From assembly GCF_000473065.1 (NCBI RefSeq), contig NZ_KI421493.1, positions 24,645-88,052 of the forward strand: a stretch of DNA of 63,408 bases, written 5' to 3'. This document shows positions 43,791-52,992 of this stretch, in pieces. Within the stretch, counting starts at the first letter, position 1. Each line of letters starts with the position of its first letter. The notes below the pieces were generated by a model that saw only the letters and a list, made by a program, of their open reading frames with translations, had not been told where the DNA came from and searched no databases. The position numbers and the translations under genes are program-made. Origin of the DNA: Bradyrhizobium sp. WSM1743. GTDB taxonomy: Bacteria > Pseudomonadota > Alphaproteobacteria > Rhizobiales > Xanthobacteraceae.

Positions 43791-45875
43791 ATGCTTCAGG
43801 GAGCCGAGGTGCGGCTTGCCGTGGATATCGGTGGCACGTTCACGGATATCGTGCTGGACGTGGGACAAGACCGCAAGACGCGCAAGGTGCTGACGACGCC
43901 CCAGCGCCCCGAGCAGGCGGTGCTCGACGGCATCCGCCTCATCCTCACTGATGCGCGTGCGCATATCAGCGACATCGACGTCTTCATTCACGGCACGACG
44001 CTCGCGACCAATGCGATCATCGAGCGCCGCGGGGCAAAAACGGCGCTGATCGCGACCGAGGGCTTTCGCGACGTGCTCGATATCGGCACCGAAAGCCGCT
44101 ACGACCAATATGATCTTAGCATCGACAAGCCGAAGCCGCTGGCGCCGCGTTCCCTACGCTTTACCGTGCCCGAGCGCATCGACGCCCATGGCGCCGTCCG
44201 CCTCCCGCTGGACGAGACTGCCGTGCGTGCGCTCGCGCCGAAATTGCGTGAGCTCGGCGTCGAGAGCGTCGCGATCGCTTTCCTGCACTCCTACGCCAAT
44301 CCCGAGCACGAGCGGCGCGCGGCCGCGATCCTCGGAGAGGAGATGCCCGGCATTTCGGTGACGGTGTCATCGGCCGTGTGTCCGGAAATCCGCGAATATG
44401 AGCGCACCTCCACCGCGGTTGCGAACGCTTATGTGCAACCACTGATCGACGGATATCTTGCCCGCATGGCCGATGCCCTGCAGGTCGAGCAGTTCCGCGG
44501 TGCGATCTATCTCGTCACGTCAGGCGGCGGCGTCACCTCGATCGAGACGGCCCGTCGCTTTCCCGTACGCCTCGTCGAATCCGGTCCTGCCGGCGGCGCC
44601 ATCTTCGCGGCGCAGATCGCGGCGCGCCTCGGCGAGAGCAAGGTGCTGTCCTTCGACATGGGCGGCACCACGGCAAAAATCTGCCTGATCGAGAAATACC
44701 AGCCCGAGACCTCGCGCGTGTTCGAGGTCGATCGCGCCGCGCGCTTCCTCAAGGGCTCCGGCCTGCCGGTGCGTATTCCCGTGATCGAGATGGTCGAGAT
44801 CGGCGCCGGTGGCGGCTCGATCGCGCATGTCGACGCGATGAAGCGCGTCACCGTTGGCCCGGAGAGCGCCTCGTCGGAGCCAGGCCCCGCCTGCTACGGC
44901 CGCGGCGGCCAGCGCCCGGCCGTGACCGATGCGGACGTTACGCTCGGCATGATCGATCCTGATGCCTTCGCGGCCGGCACGATCAAGCTCGATCCGGAGC
45001 TTTCGAAACAGGCGCTGCTGCGCGATGTTGGTGCGCCGCTCGGCCTGTCGGCGGAAACCGCGGCCTATGCCGTGCACGAGGTCGTCTGCGAGAACATGGC
45101 GAGCGCGGCGCGCGTGCATGCGGTCGAGCGCGGTGCCGTGGTCGGCCAGCACACGCTGATCGCCTTCGGCGGTGCCGCCCCGCTGCATGCGGCGCGTGTC
45201 GCCGAGAAGATCGGTGTCTCCCGCGTGATCGTGCCTTCGAATGCCGGCGTCGGCTCGGCCGTCGGATTCCTGGCGGCTCCCATCGCCTATGAATTGGTGC
45301 GCAGCCGCCACGTCCGGCTCGATGATTTCGACACCGAGGCGGTCTCCGATCTCTTGCAGGAGATGGCGACCGAGGCGCGTGCGCTGGTCGAGCCCGGTGC
45401 AGCCGGTGCGCCGGTGCGCGAGCGCCGCGCGGCCTTCATGCGCTATGTCGGCCAGGGCCACGAGATTTCCGTCGAGTTGCCGAACCGGCGGCTGACGACG
45501 GCTGACCTCGCCGGCCTGCGCCAGAACTTCGAGGCGGATTATTCCGCGATGTTCGAGCGGCCGATCCCGGGCGCCGCGATCGAGGTGTTGAGCTGGTCGG
45601 TGCTTGCCACGACCGAGGCGCGCAATCCGCCCGCCGTTGCTTCCGTCGCGCGCAAGCCCGCGGCCAAGGCGTCCGGCAGCCGCAAATTCTTCGACGGCCG
45701 GGCAGGCGAGGTGATCGAGATCCCGCTCTACCGCCGCGAGGACATGGCGCCGGGCGCGACCATTGCCGGTCCCGCCGTAATTGCGGAGGACGAAACCTCC
45801 ACCTTCGTCTCCACCAGTTTTGACGCCCATATCGACGGTGCCGGCAGCATCGTTATGGAACGAAAGGCGGCCTGA
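43791..45875 (+). CDS. hyuA: Hydantoinase/oxoprolinase subunit A (HyuA)
   Basis: 694 aa, normal for the family. N-terminal ASKHA-type motif VDIGGTFTDIVLD, then HGTTLATNAIIERRGAKTA and the phosphate loop LSFDMGGTTAKICLI. ATG 43791 is used since GGAGA stands 10 bases ahead; ATG 43758 lacks a site. With HyuB it forms an ATP-dependent hydrolase of N-methylhydantoin, 5-oxoproline or related cyclic amides. Adjacent to HyuB (2-bp gap) and a TRAP transporter. Confidence 0.93.
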   Translation: MLQGAEVRLAVDIGGTFTDIVLDVGQDRKTRKVLTTPQRPEQAVLDGIRLILTDARAHISDIDVFIHGTTLATNAIIERRGAKTALIATEGFRDVLDIGTESRYDQYDLSIDKPKPLAPRSLRFTVPERIDAHGAVRLPLDETAVRALAPKLRELGVESVAIAFLHSYANPEHERRAAAILGEEMPGISVTVSSAVCPEIREYERTSTAVANAYVQPLIDGYLARMADALQVEQFRGAIYLVTSGGGVTSIETARRFPVRLVESGPAGGAIFAAQIAARLGESKVLSFDMGGTTAKICLIEKYQPETSRVFEVDRAARFLKGSGLPVRIPVIEMVEIGAGGGSIAHVDAMKRVTVGPESASSEPGPACYGRGGQRPAVTDADVTLGMIDPDAFAAGTIKLDPELSKQALLRDVGAPLGLSAETAAYAVHEVVCENMASAARVHAVERGAVVGQHTLIAFGGAAPLHAARVAEKIGVSRVIVPSNAGVGSAVGFLAAPIAYELVRSRHVRLDDFDTEAVSDLLQEMATEARALVEPGAAGAPVRERRAAFMRYVGQGHEISVELPNRRLTTADLAGLRQNFEADYSAMFERPIPGAAIEVLSWSVLATTEARNPPAVASVARKPAAKASGSRKFFDGRAGEVIEIPLYRREDMAPGATIAGPAVIAEDETSTFVSTSFDAHIDGAGSIVMERKAA

Positions 45876-45877
45876 TC

Positions 45878-47536
45878 ATGAGCAAGACAAATGGCGCGAA
45901 TCTGATCGACCTCCAGATCATGTGGCACCGGCTGATCGCCGTGGTCGAGGAGCAGGCGCAGGTGCTGCTCCGCACCGCCTTCAGCCCGATCGTGCGCGAA
46001 TGCGGCGACCTCTCCGCTGGCGTGTTCGACCTCAAGGGGCGGATGCTGGCGCAGGCGGTGACCGGCACGCCCGGCCACGTCAACTCGATGGCGGAATCGG
46101 TCAAGCACTTCATCGCCCACTTCCCGATCGAGACGATGAAGCAGGGTGATGCCTACATCACCAACGATCCCTGGATGGGCACCGGCCATCTCAACGACTT
46201 CGTCGTCACCACGCCCTGTTTCAAGGACGGCAAGGTCGTCGCGCTGTTCTCCTGCACCAGCCATCTCATGGACATCGGCGGCATCGGCTTCGGGCCCGAT
46301 GCCACAGACGTGTTCATGGAGGGGCTCTACATCCCCATGCTGAAGCTGATCGACCAGGGCGTCGTCAACGAGACGTTGATGGCGATGATCCGCACCAACA
46401 CGCGGCTGCCTGTAGACACTGAGGGCGACACCTATTCGCTCGCCGGCTGCAACGACGTCGGCTGCGAGCGCCTGGTCGAGATGATGAACGAGTTCGGCAT
46501 CGACACGCTCGACGAGCTCGGCGATTACATCTGCGACCGCTCGCGCGAGGCGGTGCTGGCCGAGATCGCCAAGCTGCCGAAGGGCAGCTGGCGCAACACC
46601 ATGGTAGTCGACGGCTATGATGCCCCGGTCACTCTGGCGGCGATGCTGACGATCTCGGAGCAGGGCATCCACGTCGATTTCGACGGCACTTCGGCTGCGT
46701 CAAAATTCGGCATCAACGTGCCCTTGTCCTACACCACCGCCTACACCGTGTTCGGCCTCGGCTGCGTCGTCGCCTCGCAGATCCCGAACAATGCCGGCTC
46801 GCTCTCACCGCTGACCGTATCGGCGCCGGCGGGCGCGATCCTCAATGCGCCGAAGCCCGCGCCGGTCGCCTCGCGCCACATCATCGGCCAGATGCTGCCG
46901 GACGTCGTGTTCGGCTGCCTGCGCCAGATCATTCCCGATCGCGTGCCGGCGGAAGGCACCTCGTGCCTGTGGAATCTCAATGTGCGCGGGCAGACGCGAA
47001 GCGGCGTCGGCGGCAATTACGGGTTCTCGATGGCGGTGACCTCCAATGGCGGCACCGGGGCGCGCTTCGGCAAGGACGGGCTGTCGGCGACCGCTTACCC
47101 AAGCGGCGTGCGCGGCACGCCGGTGGAGATCGCGGAAACGCAGACGCCACTGATCTTCTGGCGCAAGGAGCTGCGTCCGGATTCCGGCGGCGCAGGGCGT
47201 ACCCGCGGCGGCCTCGGCCAGATCATCGAGGTCGGCAGCGGTGTCGATGCGCCGTTCGACATTCTCGCTGCATTCGATCGCATCGATCATCCGCCGCGCG
47301 GCCGCGACGGCGGCCGCAACGGCGAGGCCGGCTATGTCGGCCTGAAGTCCGGCAAGAAGCTGCGCGGCAAGGGCTTTCAGCAGGTGCCTCCGGATGATCG
47401 CCTCGTGGTGCTGACGCCCGGAGGTGCCGGCATCGGTGCGCCAACCGAGCGCGATCGGGCAGCCGTCAAGGATGACATCGAAAGCGGCCTCGTGTCTGCC
47501 GACAATGCGGCTTCAGTTTATGGGTGTGCGCGGTGA
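45878..47536 (+). CDS. hyuB: Hydantoinase/oxoprolinase subunit B (HyuB)
   Basis: 552 aa. Conserved family strings include AFSPIVRECGDLSAGVFD, GDAYITNDPWMGTGHLND and the late GGAGRTRGGLGQ. No signal peptide. It pairs with HyuA, and the genes are nearly contiguous. Members cleave cyclic amide bonds with ATP; the substrate here is not resolved, but a TRAP carrier in the same operon suggests an anionic or zwitterionic compound. Confidence 0.93.
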   Translation: MSKTNGANLIDLQIMWHRLIAVVEEQAQVLLRTAFSPIVRECGDLSAGVFDLKGRMLAQAVTGTPGHVNSMAESVKHFIAHFPIETMKQGDAYITNDPWMGTGHLNDFVVTTPCFKDGKVVALFSCTSHLMDIGGIGFGPDATDVFMEGLYIPMLKLIDQGVVNETLMAMIRTNTRLPVDTEGDTYSLAGCNDVGCERLVEMMNEFGIDTLDELGDYICDRSREAVLAEIAKLPKGSWRNTMVVDGYDAPVTLAAMLTISEQGIHVDFDGTSAASKFGINVPLSYTTAYTVFGLGCVVASQIPNNAGSLSPLTVSAPAGAILNAPKPAPVASRHIIGQMLPDVVFGCLRQIIPDRVPAEGTSCLWNLNVRGQTRSGVGGNYGFSMAVTSNGGTGARFGKDGLSATAYPSGVRGTPVEIAETQTPLIFWRKELRPDSGGAGRTRGGLGQIIEVGSGVDAPFDILAAFDRIDHPPRGRDGGRNGEAGYVGLKSGKKLRGKGFQQVPPDDRLVVLTPGGAGIGAPTERDRAAVKDDIESGLVSADNAASVYGCAR

Positions 47537-47574
47537 CGCCATTCGGCGTCGGGCATAGCGAACGGAGGGGAGCA

Positions 47575-48576
47575 ATGATCACGCGAAGGAATTTCACCGC
47601 GGGCGCAGCGACGCTGCTCGCCGCAGGCCACATCTCCACCCGTGCACGGGCGGCGACGGTGAGCTGGGACATGTCGACGGTGTGGCCCGACGGCAATTTC
47701 CACACCCAGAACGCGATGGCCTTCGCGGAAGAGGTGAAGAAGCAGAGCGGTGGCACGGTCAGCATCACCGTCAAGGCCGGTGGGCAGCTCGGCTTCAAGG
47801 GTCCGGAGCATCTGCGCGCCGTGCGCGACGGCCTCGTGCCGCTCGCCGACGTCCTCAACATCCAGCAGGTCGGCGACGAGCCCTTCATGGGTGTCGAGAG
47901 CATTCCCTTCCTCTGCGGCTCGGTGGACGAGCTCAAGGTGCTGCACAAATATGTACGGCCCGAATATGAGAAGATCGCCGCGCGCAACAACCAGAAGATC
48001 CTCTATATCGTGCCGTGGCCGACGCAGTATCTGCATCTGAAGGCGAAGGTCGCCGACGTCGAAGGTCTGAAGAACATCAAGATCCGCGTGCCCGACAAGA
48101 ACGCGGTCGACATGCTGAATGCGATCGGCATGGCGGCGGTGATGATCCCCTGGGGCGAGACGATTCCCGCGCTCGCCTCTGGCGCAGTGGCAGGCGTCTC
48201 CACTTCGTCGGTGTCGGGCGTCGACGGCAAGTTCTGGGAATTCCTGAAATACGTCTACCCGACCAACCATGTCTGGTCGTCGCAGATGCTCACCGTCAAT
48301 CTCGATTCCTGGAAGGCACTCTCCGCAGATCAGCAGAAGCTCGTCGCGGATATCGCGGCCAAGATGGAGCCCGGCTTCTGGGCCAACTCGCTCAAGGCCG
48401 ACATCGACAGCCTCAACCGCCTCAAGGAAGGCGGCATGGAGGTGGTGCCGGTCTCGGAAGCCATGATGACGGATATCCGGTCCAAGACCGCGCCGCAGTT
48501 GGATGCCTTCCTCAAGCGCGTGCCGGCGGCCGACAAGCCGGTGCGGGCCTATCTCGCCGAAATGAAGCGCGGCTGA
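47575..48576 (+). CDS. TRAP transporter substrate-binding protein (DctP type)
   Basis: 333 aa. A twin-arginine-like signal (ITRRNFTAGAATLLAAG) precedes a DctP fold (SWDMSTVWPDGNFHTQNA, VRDGLVPLADV, GLKNIKIRVPDKN). ATG 47575 follows GGAGGGG. It hands its ligand to the membrane pair encoded next. The ligand is likely the HyuAB substrate. Confidence 0.92.
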   Translation: MITRRNFTAGAATLLAAGHISTRARAATVSWDMSTVWPDGNFHTQNAMAFAEEVKKQSGGTVSITVKAGGQLGFKGPEHLRAVRDGLVPLADVLNIQQVGDEPFMGVESIPFLCGSVDELKVLHKYVRPEYEKIAARNNQKILYIVPWPTQYLHLKAKVADVEGLKNIKIRVPDKNAVDMLNAIGMAAVMIPWGETIPALASGAVAGVSTSSVSGVDGKFWEFLKYVYPTNHVWSSQMLTVNLDSWKALSADQQKLVADIAAKMEPGFWANSLKADIDSLNRLKEGGMEVVPVSEAMMTDIRSKTAPQLDAFLKRVPAADKPVRAYLAEMKRG

Positions 48577-48589
48577 GGGCGGAGGCGTG

Positions 48590-49180
48590 GTGAGCGTTAC
48601 GCCCGAAGCACCGCAGAGCCTCAATGCAGCGGCGCCCGCGCCGCTGCGCATCGTCCTCGACTGCATTGATCGCCTCGGTCGGCTCGACGGCTGGATCGGC
48701 GGCGGGTGTCTCTTGATGCTGACGCTGCTGATGCTGTGCGAGGTCGCAACCCGCTTCCTCTCGAACTTCCTGCCGTTCTTCCCGCCGACCATCTCGATCG
48801 CCTGGGAATACTCGTCTTACCTGATGGCGGCGTCCTTCACCTTCGGCGCCGCCATGACCCTGCGCGTCGGCGGCCACATCCGTGTCGTGCTGCTGCTGAA
48901 GAACGCACCGGTGCCGGTGCAGCGCGCGCTCGAGATCCTCTCGGCGGCGGCCGCCTTCGCCTTCATGGCGTTCCTGACCTCGGCCATGGCGAAATTCGCC
49001 TGGAGCGCGTTCGTGCGCGGCCAAGTCTCGACCTCGAGCGACACGCCGCTGTGGTTTCCACAAGCCGTCGTCACCTTCGGCATGCTGCTGCTCACGCTTC
49101 AGTTCCTGGCTCGCGCGATCCAGGCCGCGCTCGGTCTGCCGCTGGAGGATCATCGCATGAAGGCCTCGCCTGTCGAATGA
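48590..49180 (+). CDS. TRAP transporter small permease (DctQ type)
   Basis: 196 aa with four membrane segments (first about residues 38-58). GTG 48590 is favoured because GGAGG is 4 bases upstream; GTG 48587 is one base away from it. Lies between the binding protein and the large permease, the usual TRAP order. Confidence 0.9.
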   Translation: MSVTPEAPQSLNAAAPAPLRIVLDCIDRLGRLDGWIGGGCLLMLTLLMLCEVATRFLSNFLPFFPPTISIAWEYSSYLMAASFTFGAAMTLRVGGHIRVVLLLKNAPVPVQRALEILSAAAAFAFMAFLTSAMAKFAWSAFVRGQVSTSSDTPLWFPQAVVTFGMLLLTLQFLARAIQAALGLPLEDHRMKASPVE

Positions 49181-49211
49181 CCGCCTTACCCGCTCCCGGA
49201 ATCAAGACCGC

Positions 49212-50516
49212 ATGACCATCGAAGTCGTTGCCCTGTTCGCGATCTTGTTTGCGCTGCTGGCCTGCGGCGTGTGGATCGGCCTCACGCTTGCGCTCACCGC
49301 GACGCTGCTGCTCGCGATGTTCCGCTCCATCCCGCTCGACAAGCTGCTGCCGCAATATGCCTGGAATATCCTGACCACGCAGGAGCTGCTGGCCCTGCCG
49401 CTGTTCATCCTGATGGGCGAATTGCTGTTCCGCACCCGCCTGTCGCGCTCGCTGTTTCAGGGATTGGCGCCGTGGGCCGGTCTGTTGCCCGGCCGCCTGC
49501 TGCATGTGAACGTGATCGGCTGCACTATCTTCGCTGCGATCTCCGGCTCGTCGGCCGCGACCACGCAGGTGATCGGCCGCATGTCGCTCAACGAGCTGCT
49601 GCGCCGCGGCTATTCCCGCGACATCGCGATCGGCTCGCTTGCCGGCGCCGGCACGCTCGGCTTCCTGATTCCGCCGTCCAACATCATGATCATCTACGGC
49701 GTGCTCGGCGATGTCTCCATCCTGAAGCTGTTTACGGCCGGTGTGCTGCCGGGGTTTCTGCTCGCCGCCACCTTCATGGCTTGGGTGATGCTGCATACGA
49801 GTCTCAATTCCGCGATGGTGCCGGAAACTGAGGCCAAGCTTTCGCAGGTGCCGTGGAGCGAGCGCTTCGCCGCGCTGAAGGATCTCGCGCCGGCGCTGTT
49901 TTTGATCGCCTGCGTGCTGGGCTCGATGTATGGCGGGCTCGCGACGCCGTCGGAGGCCGCCGCTGTCGGCGTGCTCGGCGCGGCTCTGGTGGCCTGGGCG
50001 CAGGGCTCGATGTCGCAGCAGGTGCTGCGCGACGTGCTGATCGGCTCGGTCGTCACCTGCTCGATGATCGCGCTGATCGTGCTCGGCGCCTCGATCCTCG
50101 GCAATGCCGCGGCCTTCCTCGGCATCCCGCAGGCGGTGGCCGCCTTCGTCAAGGGCCTCGGTCTGTCGCCGTTTATGCTGATCGTGGCGCTGATCGTCTT
50201 CTATCTCGTGCTCGGCTGCTTCCTCGACGGCTTCTCGATGATCGTGATGACGCTGCCGATCGTGCTGCCGATCGTGAAGGGCGCCGGCTTCGACGAAGTC
50301 TGGTTCGGCGTCTTCCTCGTGCTCGCCGTCGAAATGGCGCAGATCACGCCGCCGGTCGGATTCAACCTGTTCGTGATCCAGGGCCTGACCGAGGATGGTC
50401 TCGGCTACATCGCGCGCGTCACCTTGCCCTATCTCATGATCATGATCGGCTTCGTGCTGCTGCTGACGCTCTGGCCGGGCATCGTCACGATACTGCCGAA
50501 AATGCTTTACGGATAA
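49212..50516 (+). CDS. TRAP transporter large permease (DctM type)
   Basis: 434 aa with about twelve hydrophobic segments. Family strings are GSSAATTQVIGRM, GTLGFLIPPSNIMIIYGVL and EMAQITPPVGFNLFVIQGL. It drives sodium- or proton-coupled import of the substrate bound by the DctP protein. Starts 31 bp after the small permease. Confidence 0.94.
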   Translation: MTIEVVALFAILFALLACGVWIGLTLALTATLLLAMFRSIPLDKLLPQYAWNILTTQELLALPLFILMGELLFRTRLSRSLFQGLAPWAGLLPGRLLHVNVIGCTIFAAISGSSAATTQVIGRMSLNELLRRGYSRDIAIGSLAGAGTLGFLIPPSNIMIIYGVLGDVSILKLFTAGVLPGFLLAATFMAWVMLHTSLNSAMVPETEAKLSQVPWSERFAALKDLAPALFLIACVLGSMYGGLATPSEAAAVGVLGAALVAWAQGSMSQQVLRDVLIGSVVTCSMIALIVLGASILGNAAAFLGIPQAVAAFVKGLGLSPFMLIVALIVFYLVLGCFLDGFSMIVMTLPIVLPIVKGAGFDEVWFGVFLVLAVEMAQITPPVGFNLFVIQGLTEDGLGYIARVTLPYLMIMIGFVLLLTLWPGIVTILPKMLYG

Positions 50517-50826
50517 GCCGCTCCGTGCCGACGGAGGCCAAACGGTCAGTGCCACTGTCGTTTCAATTCGCTCGACGCGCCAATTCGCCGCCCGCGCGCA
50601 TTCCATCTTTGCATGCCCTTTGATCCGTCGTACGCTGTGCGCGCAGAAATGCGACAGCAATCACGCCGGTGAACGTGGCTCCCTTGGCGACATGCGCCGA
50701 GAGAGGGGGCATCTGTTGGCAGCTCATGTCCGATGGAGGACAATCGACGCGTACTGAACTGCAAACATTCCTCGAAGCGGCGTTCACGGGACGCAATCAA
50801 TAAACATCAAGCGGGAGGAAATGCAT
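50517..50826. other. 310-bp gap before the PQQ dehydrogenase
   Basis: No gene. A weak 6-bp hairpin (CTCCGT/ACGGAG, 50521-50536) right after the TRAP operon may be its end. The promoter of the dehydrogenase should lie in the AT-richer second half. GGGAGGA (50813-50819) sets the start at ATG 50827. Confidence 0.5.
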
Positions 50827-52545
50827 ATGAGGAAGCAGTGGCTCAACTCGGGCTTGCCTGTTCTCGCCGTTGCGGCATTTGCGGCATCGGCGGCATTGGC
50901 TCAAACCGTGGATACGTCCCGGATCGAGGCCGCCGGCCAGAACGATTGGCTCACCTATCACGGTTCGTACAAATCCCATCACTACAGCCCGCTTGCGCAG
51001 ATCAATGCGAGCAACGTCGGCAATCTCGGCGTGGCCTGGATGCACATTCCCGGACGATCGACGCGCGGGCTGCAGTCGATGCCGCTCGTTGCCGACGGCG
51101 TGCTGTATTACACCGGTTCTTACAGCCGGGTCTTTGCGCTGAATGGCGCGACGGGCGAGGTCCTCTGGTCGTTCTTTCCGGAGCTGGATGAGGCGCTGAT
51201 CAGCCGGCAGACCCACTCTCCCTACAACCGCGGCGTAGCTCTCGGCGAAGGCAAGGTCTTCGTCGGCACGATGGATGGTCGTCTTTTCGGGCTGGATGCG
51301 AAGACGGGCAAGGTTCTCTGGGAAACCAGGCTGATCGACTCGCAGAAGCTCACGGTCGGCTTCACTGGCGCGCCGCTTTACGCGAAGGGGAGCGTGATCA
51401 TCGGCGCGCAAGGCGGCGAATGGCCGGGGCGCGGCCCGATCTTCGCTGTCGATGCCAGCACCGGAAAGAAGAAGTGGGAATTCCTGACGGTCGCCGGCAC
51501 CGACGAGGCCATGAAGACCTGGGGCAACGAGTCCTGGCGCACCGGCGGCGGTGGCGGCTGGATGCCGGGCACCTACGATTCCGAGACCAATACCATCCTG
51601 TGGGGCACCGCAAACCCGGCGCCGCTCTATGACTGGTCGGGCGCCGACTACAAGACGCAAGGTGCGCGTCCCGGCGACAATCTCTACACGAGCTCGGTGA
51701 TCGGGCTCGATATCGATACCGGCAAGCTGAAATTCTATCATCAGGAGCTGCCGCACGATGCCTGGGACTTCGACAGCGCCGTCGGCGAGTTCGTGATGCT
51801 CGAGCGTGACGGCCAGAAATACGTGGTTCATCCGAACAAGGGCGGCTTCGTCTTCGTCTACGATCGCAATCTCGGCGTGAAGAACGTCTGGCGGCTGGTC
51901 GAGAACATCAACTTCGTCAAGGATATCGACCCCAAGACCGGAGCGCTGATTGGCCGTCGCGATTTCTCTGCAGGGAAGGTCACCGAACCGCCGCTGTGTC
52001 CGTTCATTGGCGGCGGCGTCAGCTGGAACTCCGGCTCGTACAATCCGAAGACCGGCCTCTACTACAAGATCGGGCAGGAATGGTGCATGACGCTGGATGT
52101 TCAGAAGACGACGCCGGTCACCACGCCGCAGGTCCAGCTCAACATCGGTGCCGATTTCAAGATGGCGCCTCCTCCGGGCGGGGAGATCTACGGACACCTC
52201 GACGCGCGCGATCCCATAACGGGAGCGAAGAAATGGGAGGTCCGCTATCCCGAGCCTCCGCTTGGCAGCGTGCTGTCGACCGCGGGCAATCTCGTCTTCG
52301 TGCCTGATTCCCGTGGCGTGCTGCATGCCTATGATGCCGAAACCGGGGCCGAGCTGTGGAAACACAATAACGGCACCGGCCACCAGGGCGGCATCGTCAG
52401 CTACTCCGTCGGCGGCAAGCAATATATCGCCGTGACAGCGGGCTTCGGCGGCATGCTGGCGGACGAATATGCGCCGAACTTCGGCGGCGTCTACAAGAGC
52501 ATGCCGCGCGACGACGGCGCCTTGGTCGTCTTCAGCCTGAAATAG
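50827..52545 (+). CDS. PQQ-dependent alcohol dehydrogenase, lanthanide-type signature
   Basis: 572 aa quinoprotein with a signal peptide (about residues 1-26, SAALAQ). Eight-bladed propeller repeats of the type SRVFALNGATGEVLW and GRLFGLDAKTGKVLWE are visible. Proposed metal ligands are Glu198 (GGEWPGRG), Asn263 (TANPAP) and Asp314 (HDAWDFD). An extra Asp316 two residues on is the feature that marks lanthanide-dependent XoxF/ExaF-type enzymes. The vicinal Cys pair of classic methanol dehydrogenases is replaced by Thr129-His130. The start 50827 has GGGAGGA at 8 bases; 50821 is too close. It is periplasmic and gives electrons to a cytochrome c, probably the next gene. Confidence 0.88.
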   Translation: MRKQWLNSGLPVLAVAAFAASAALAQTVDTSRIEAAGQNDWLTYHGSYKSHHYSPLAQINASNVGNLGVAWMHIPGRSTRGLQSMPLVADGVLYYTGSYSRVFALNGATGEVLWSFFPELDEALISRQTHSPYNRGVALGEGKVFVGTMDGRLFGLDAKTGKVLWETRLIDSQKLTVGFTGAPLYAKGSVIIGAQGGEWPGRGPIFAVDASTGKKKWEFLTVAGTDEAMKTWGNESWRTGGGGGWMPGTYDSETNTILWGTANPAPLYDWSGADYKTQGARPGDNLYTSSVIGLDIDTGKLKFYHQELPHDAWDFDSAVGEFVMLERDGQKYVVHPNKGGFVFVYDRNLGVKNVWRLVENINFVKDIDPKTGALIGRRDFSAGKVTEPPLCPFIGGGVSWNSGSYNPKTGLYYKIGQEWCMTLDVQKTTPVTTPQVQLNIGADFKMAPPPGGEIYGHLDARDPITGAKKWEVRYPEPPLGSVLSTAGNLVFVPDSRGVLHAYDAETGAELWKHNNGTGHQGGIVSYSVGGKQYIAVTAGFGGMLADEYAPNFGGVYKSMPRDDGALVVFSLK

Positions 52546-52565
52546 TCTGCCGCAAATGTTCGATC

Positions 52566-52591
52566 GAGGAGCGGGCGCAAGCCCGCTCCTC
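52566..52591 (+). promoter_or_regulatory. Perfect 11-bp hairpin with GCAA loop between dehydrogenase and cytochrome
   Basis: GAGGAGCGGGC (52566-52576), loop GCAA, GCCCGCTCCTC (52581-52591). GCAA is a stable GNRA-type tetraloop. It starts 21 bp after the dehydrogenase stop and lacks a U tract, so it may stabilise the upstream message or partly end transcription. Confidence 0.75.
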
Positions 52592-52636
52592 ATAGATTGT
52601 AGCAGCCATGCGCGGTTCAGGAATGGAGCGTACCTG

Positions 52637-52975
52637 TTGAGACTGCCTTTCAAGACGATTCCGGCTGGGCTGGGCGCCTCTTTGCTATGGACTGCGATGG
52701 CCCAGGCACAATCCGCGACGCCCGCGCCGGAGAATGCGACGTTCGAGGTCGAGCAGGTGTTCGCCGGGACGTGCGGCTTTTGTCACTCCGACGGTGGCCG
52801 GGCGCCCGGCAAGGGGCCGCAACTGATGAATTCGCCGCGCGACGACGACTTCATTCGCAGCCGCATCAAGCACGGCAAGCAGGGGGCGATGCCGGCATTC
52901 GAGGGTGCCTTCACCGACGCCCAGATCGATCAGGTTATCAAATACATCCGCGCCTTGAAACCGCGCGACGGCTGA
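52637..52975 (+). CDS. Small c-type cytochrome
   Basis: 112 aa. One haem site (CGFCH, about residue 50) and an axial Met likely in QGAMPAF. TTG 52637 (RLPFKTIPAGLGASLLWTA, then a cleavage site near AQAQ) gives a proper signal peptide and has GGAG upstream. ATG 52556 would place the intercistronic hairpin inside the coding region and is rejected. Place and size suggest the electron acceptor (XoxG-like) of the PQQ dehydrogenase. Confidence 0.82.
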   Translation: MRLPFKTIPAGLGASLLWTAMAQAQSATPAPENATFEVEQVFAGTCGFCHSDGGRAPGKGPQLMNSPRDDDFIRSRIKHGKQGAMPAFEGAFTDAQIDQVIKYIRALKPRDG

Positions 52976-52992
52976 ATCGCAGAGAGCGCGGA

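Noticed and set aside
52556..52636. Start of the small cytochrome at ATG 52556
   Set aside because: This would include the perfect 11-bp hairpin in the coding region and ruin the signal peptide. TTG 52637 gives a normal one.
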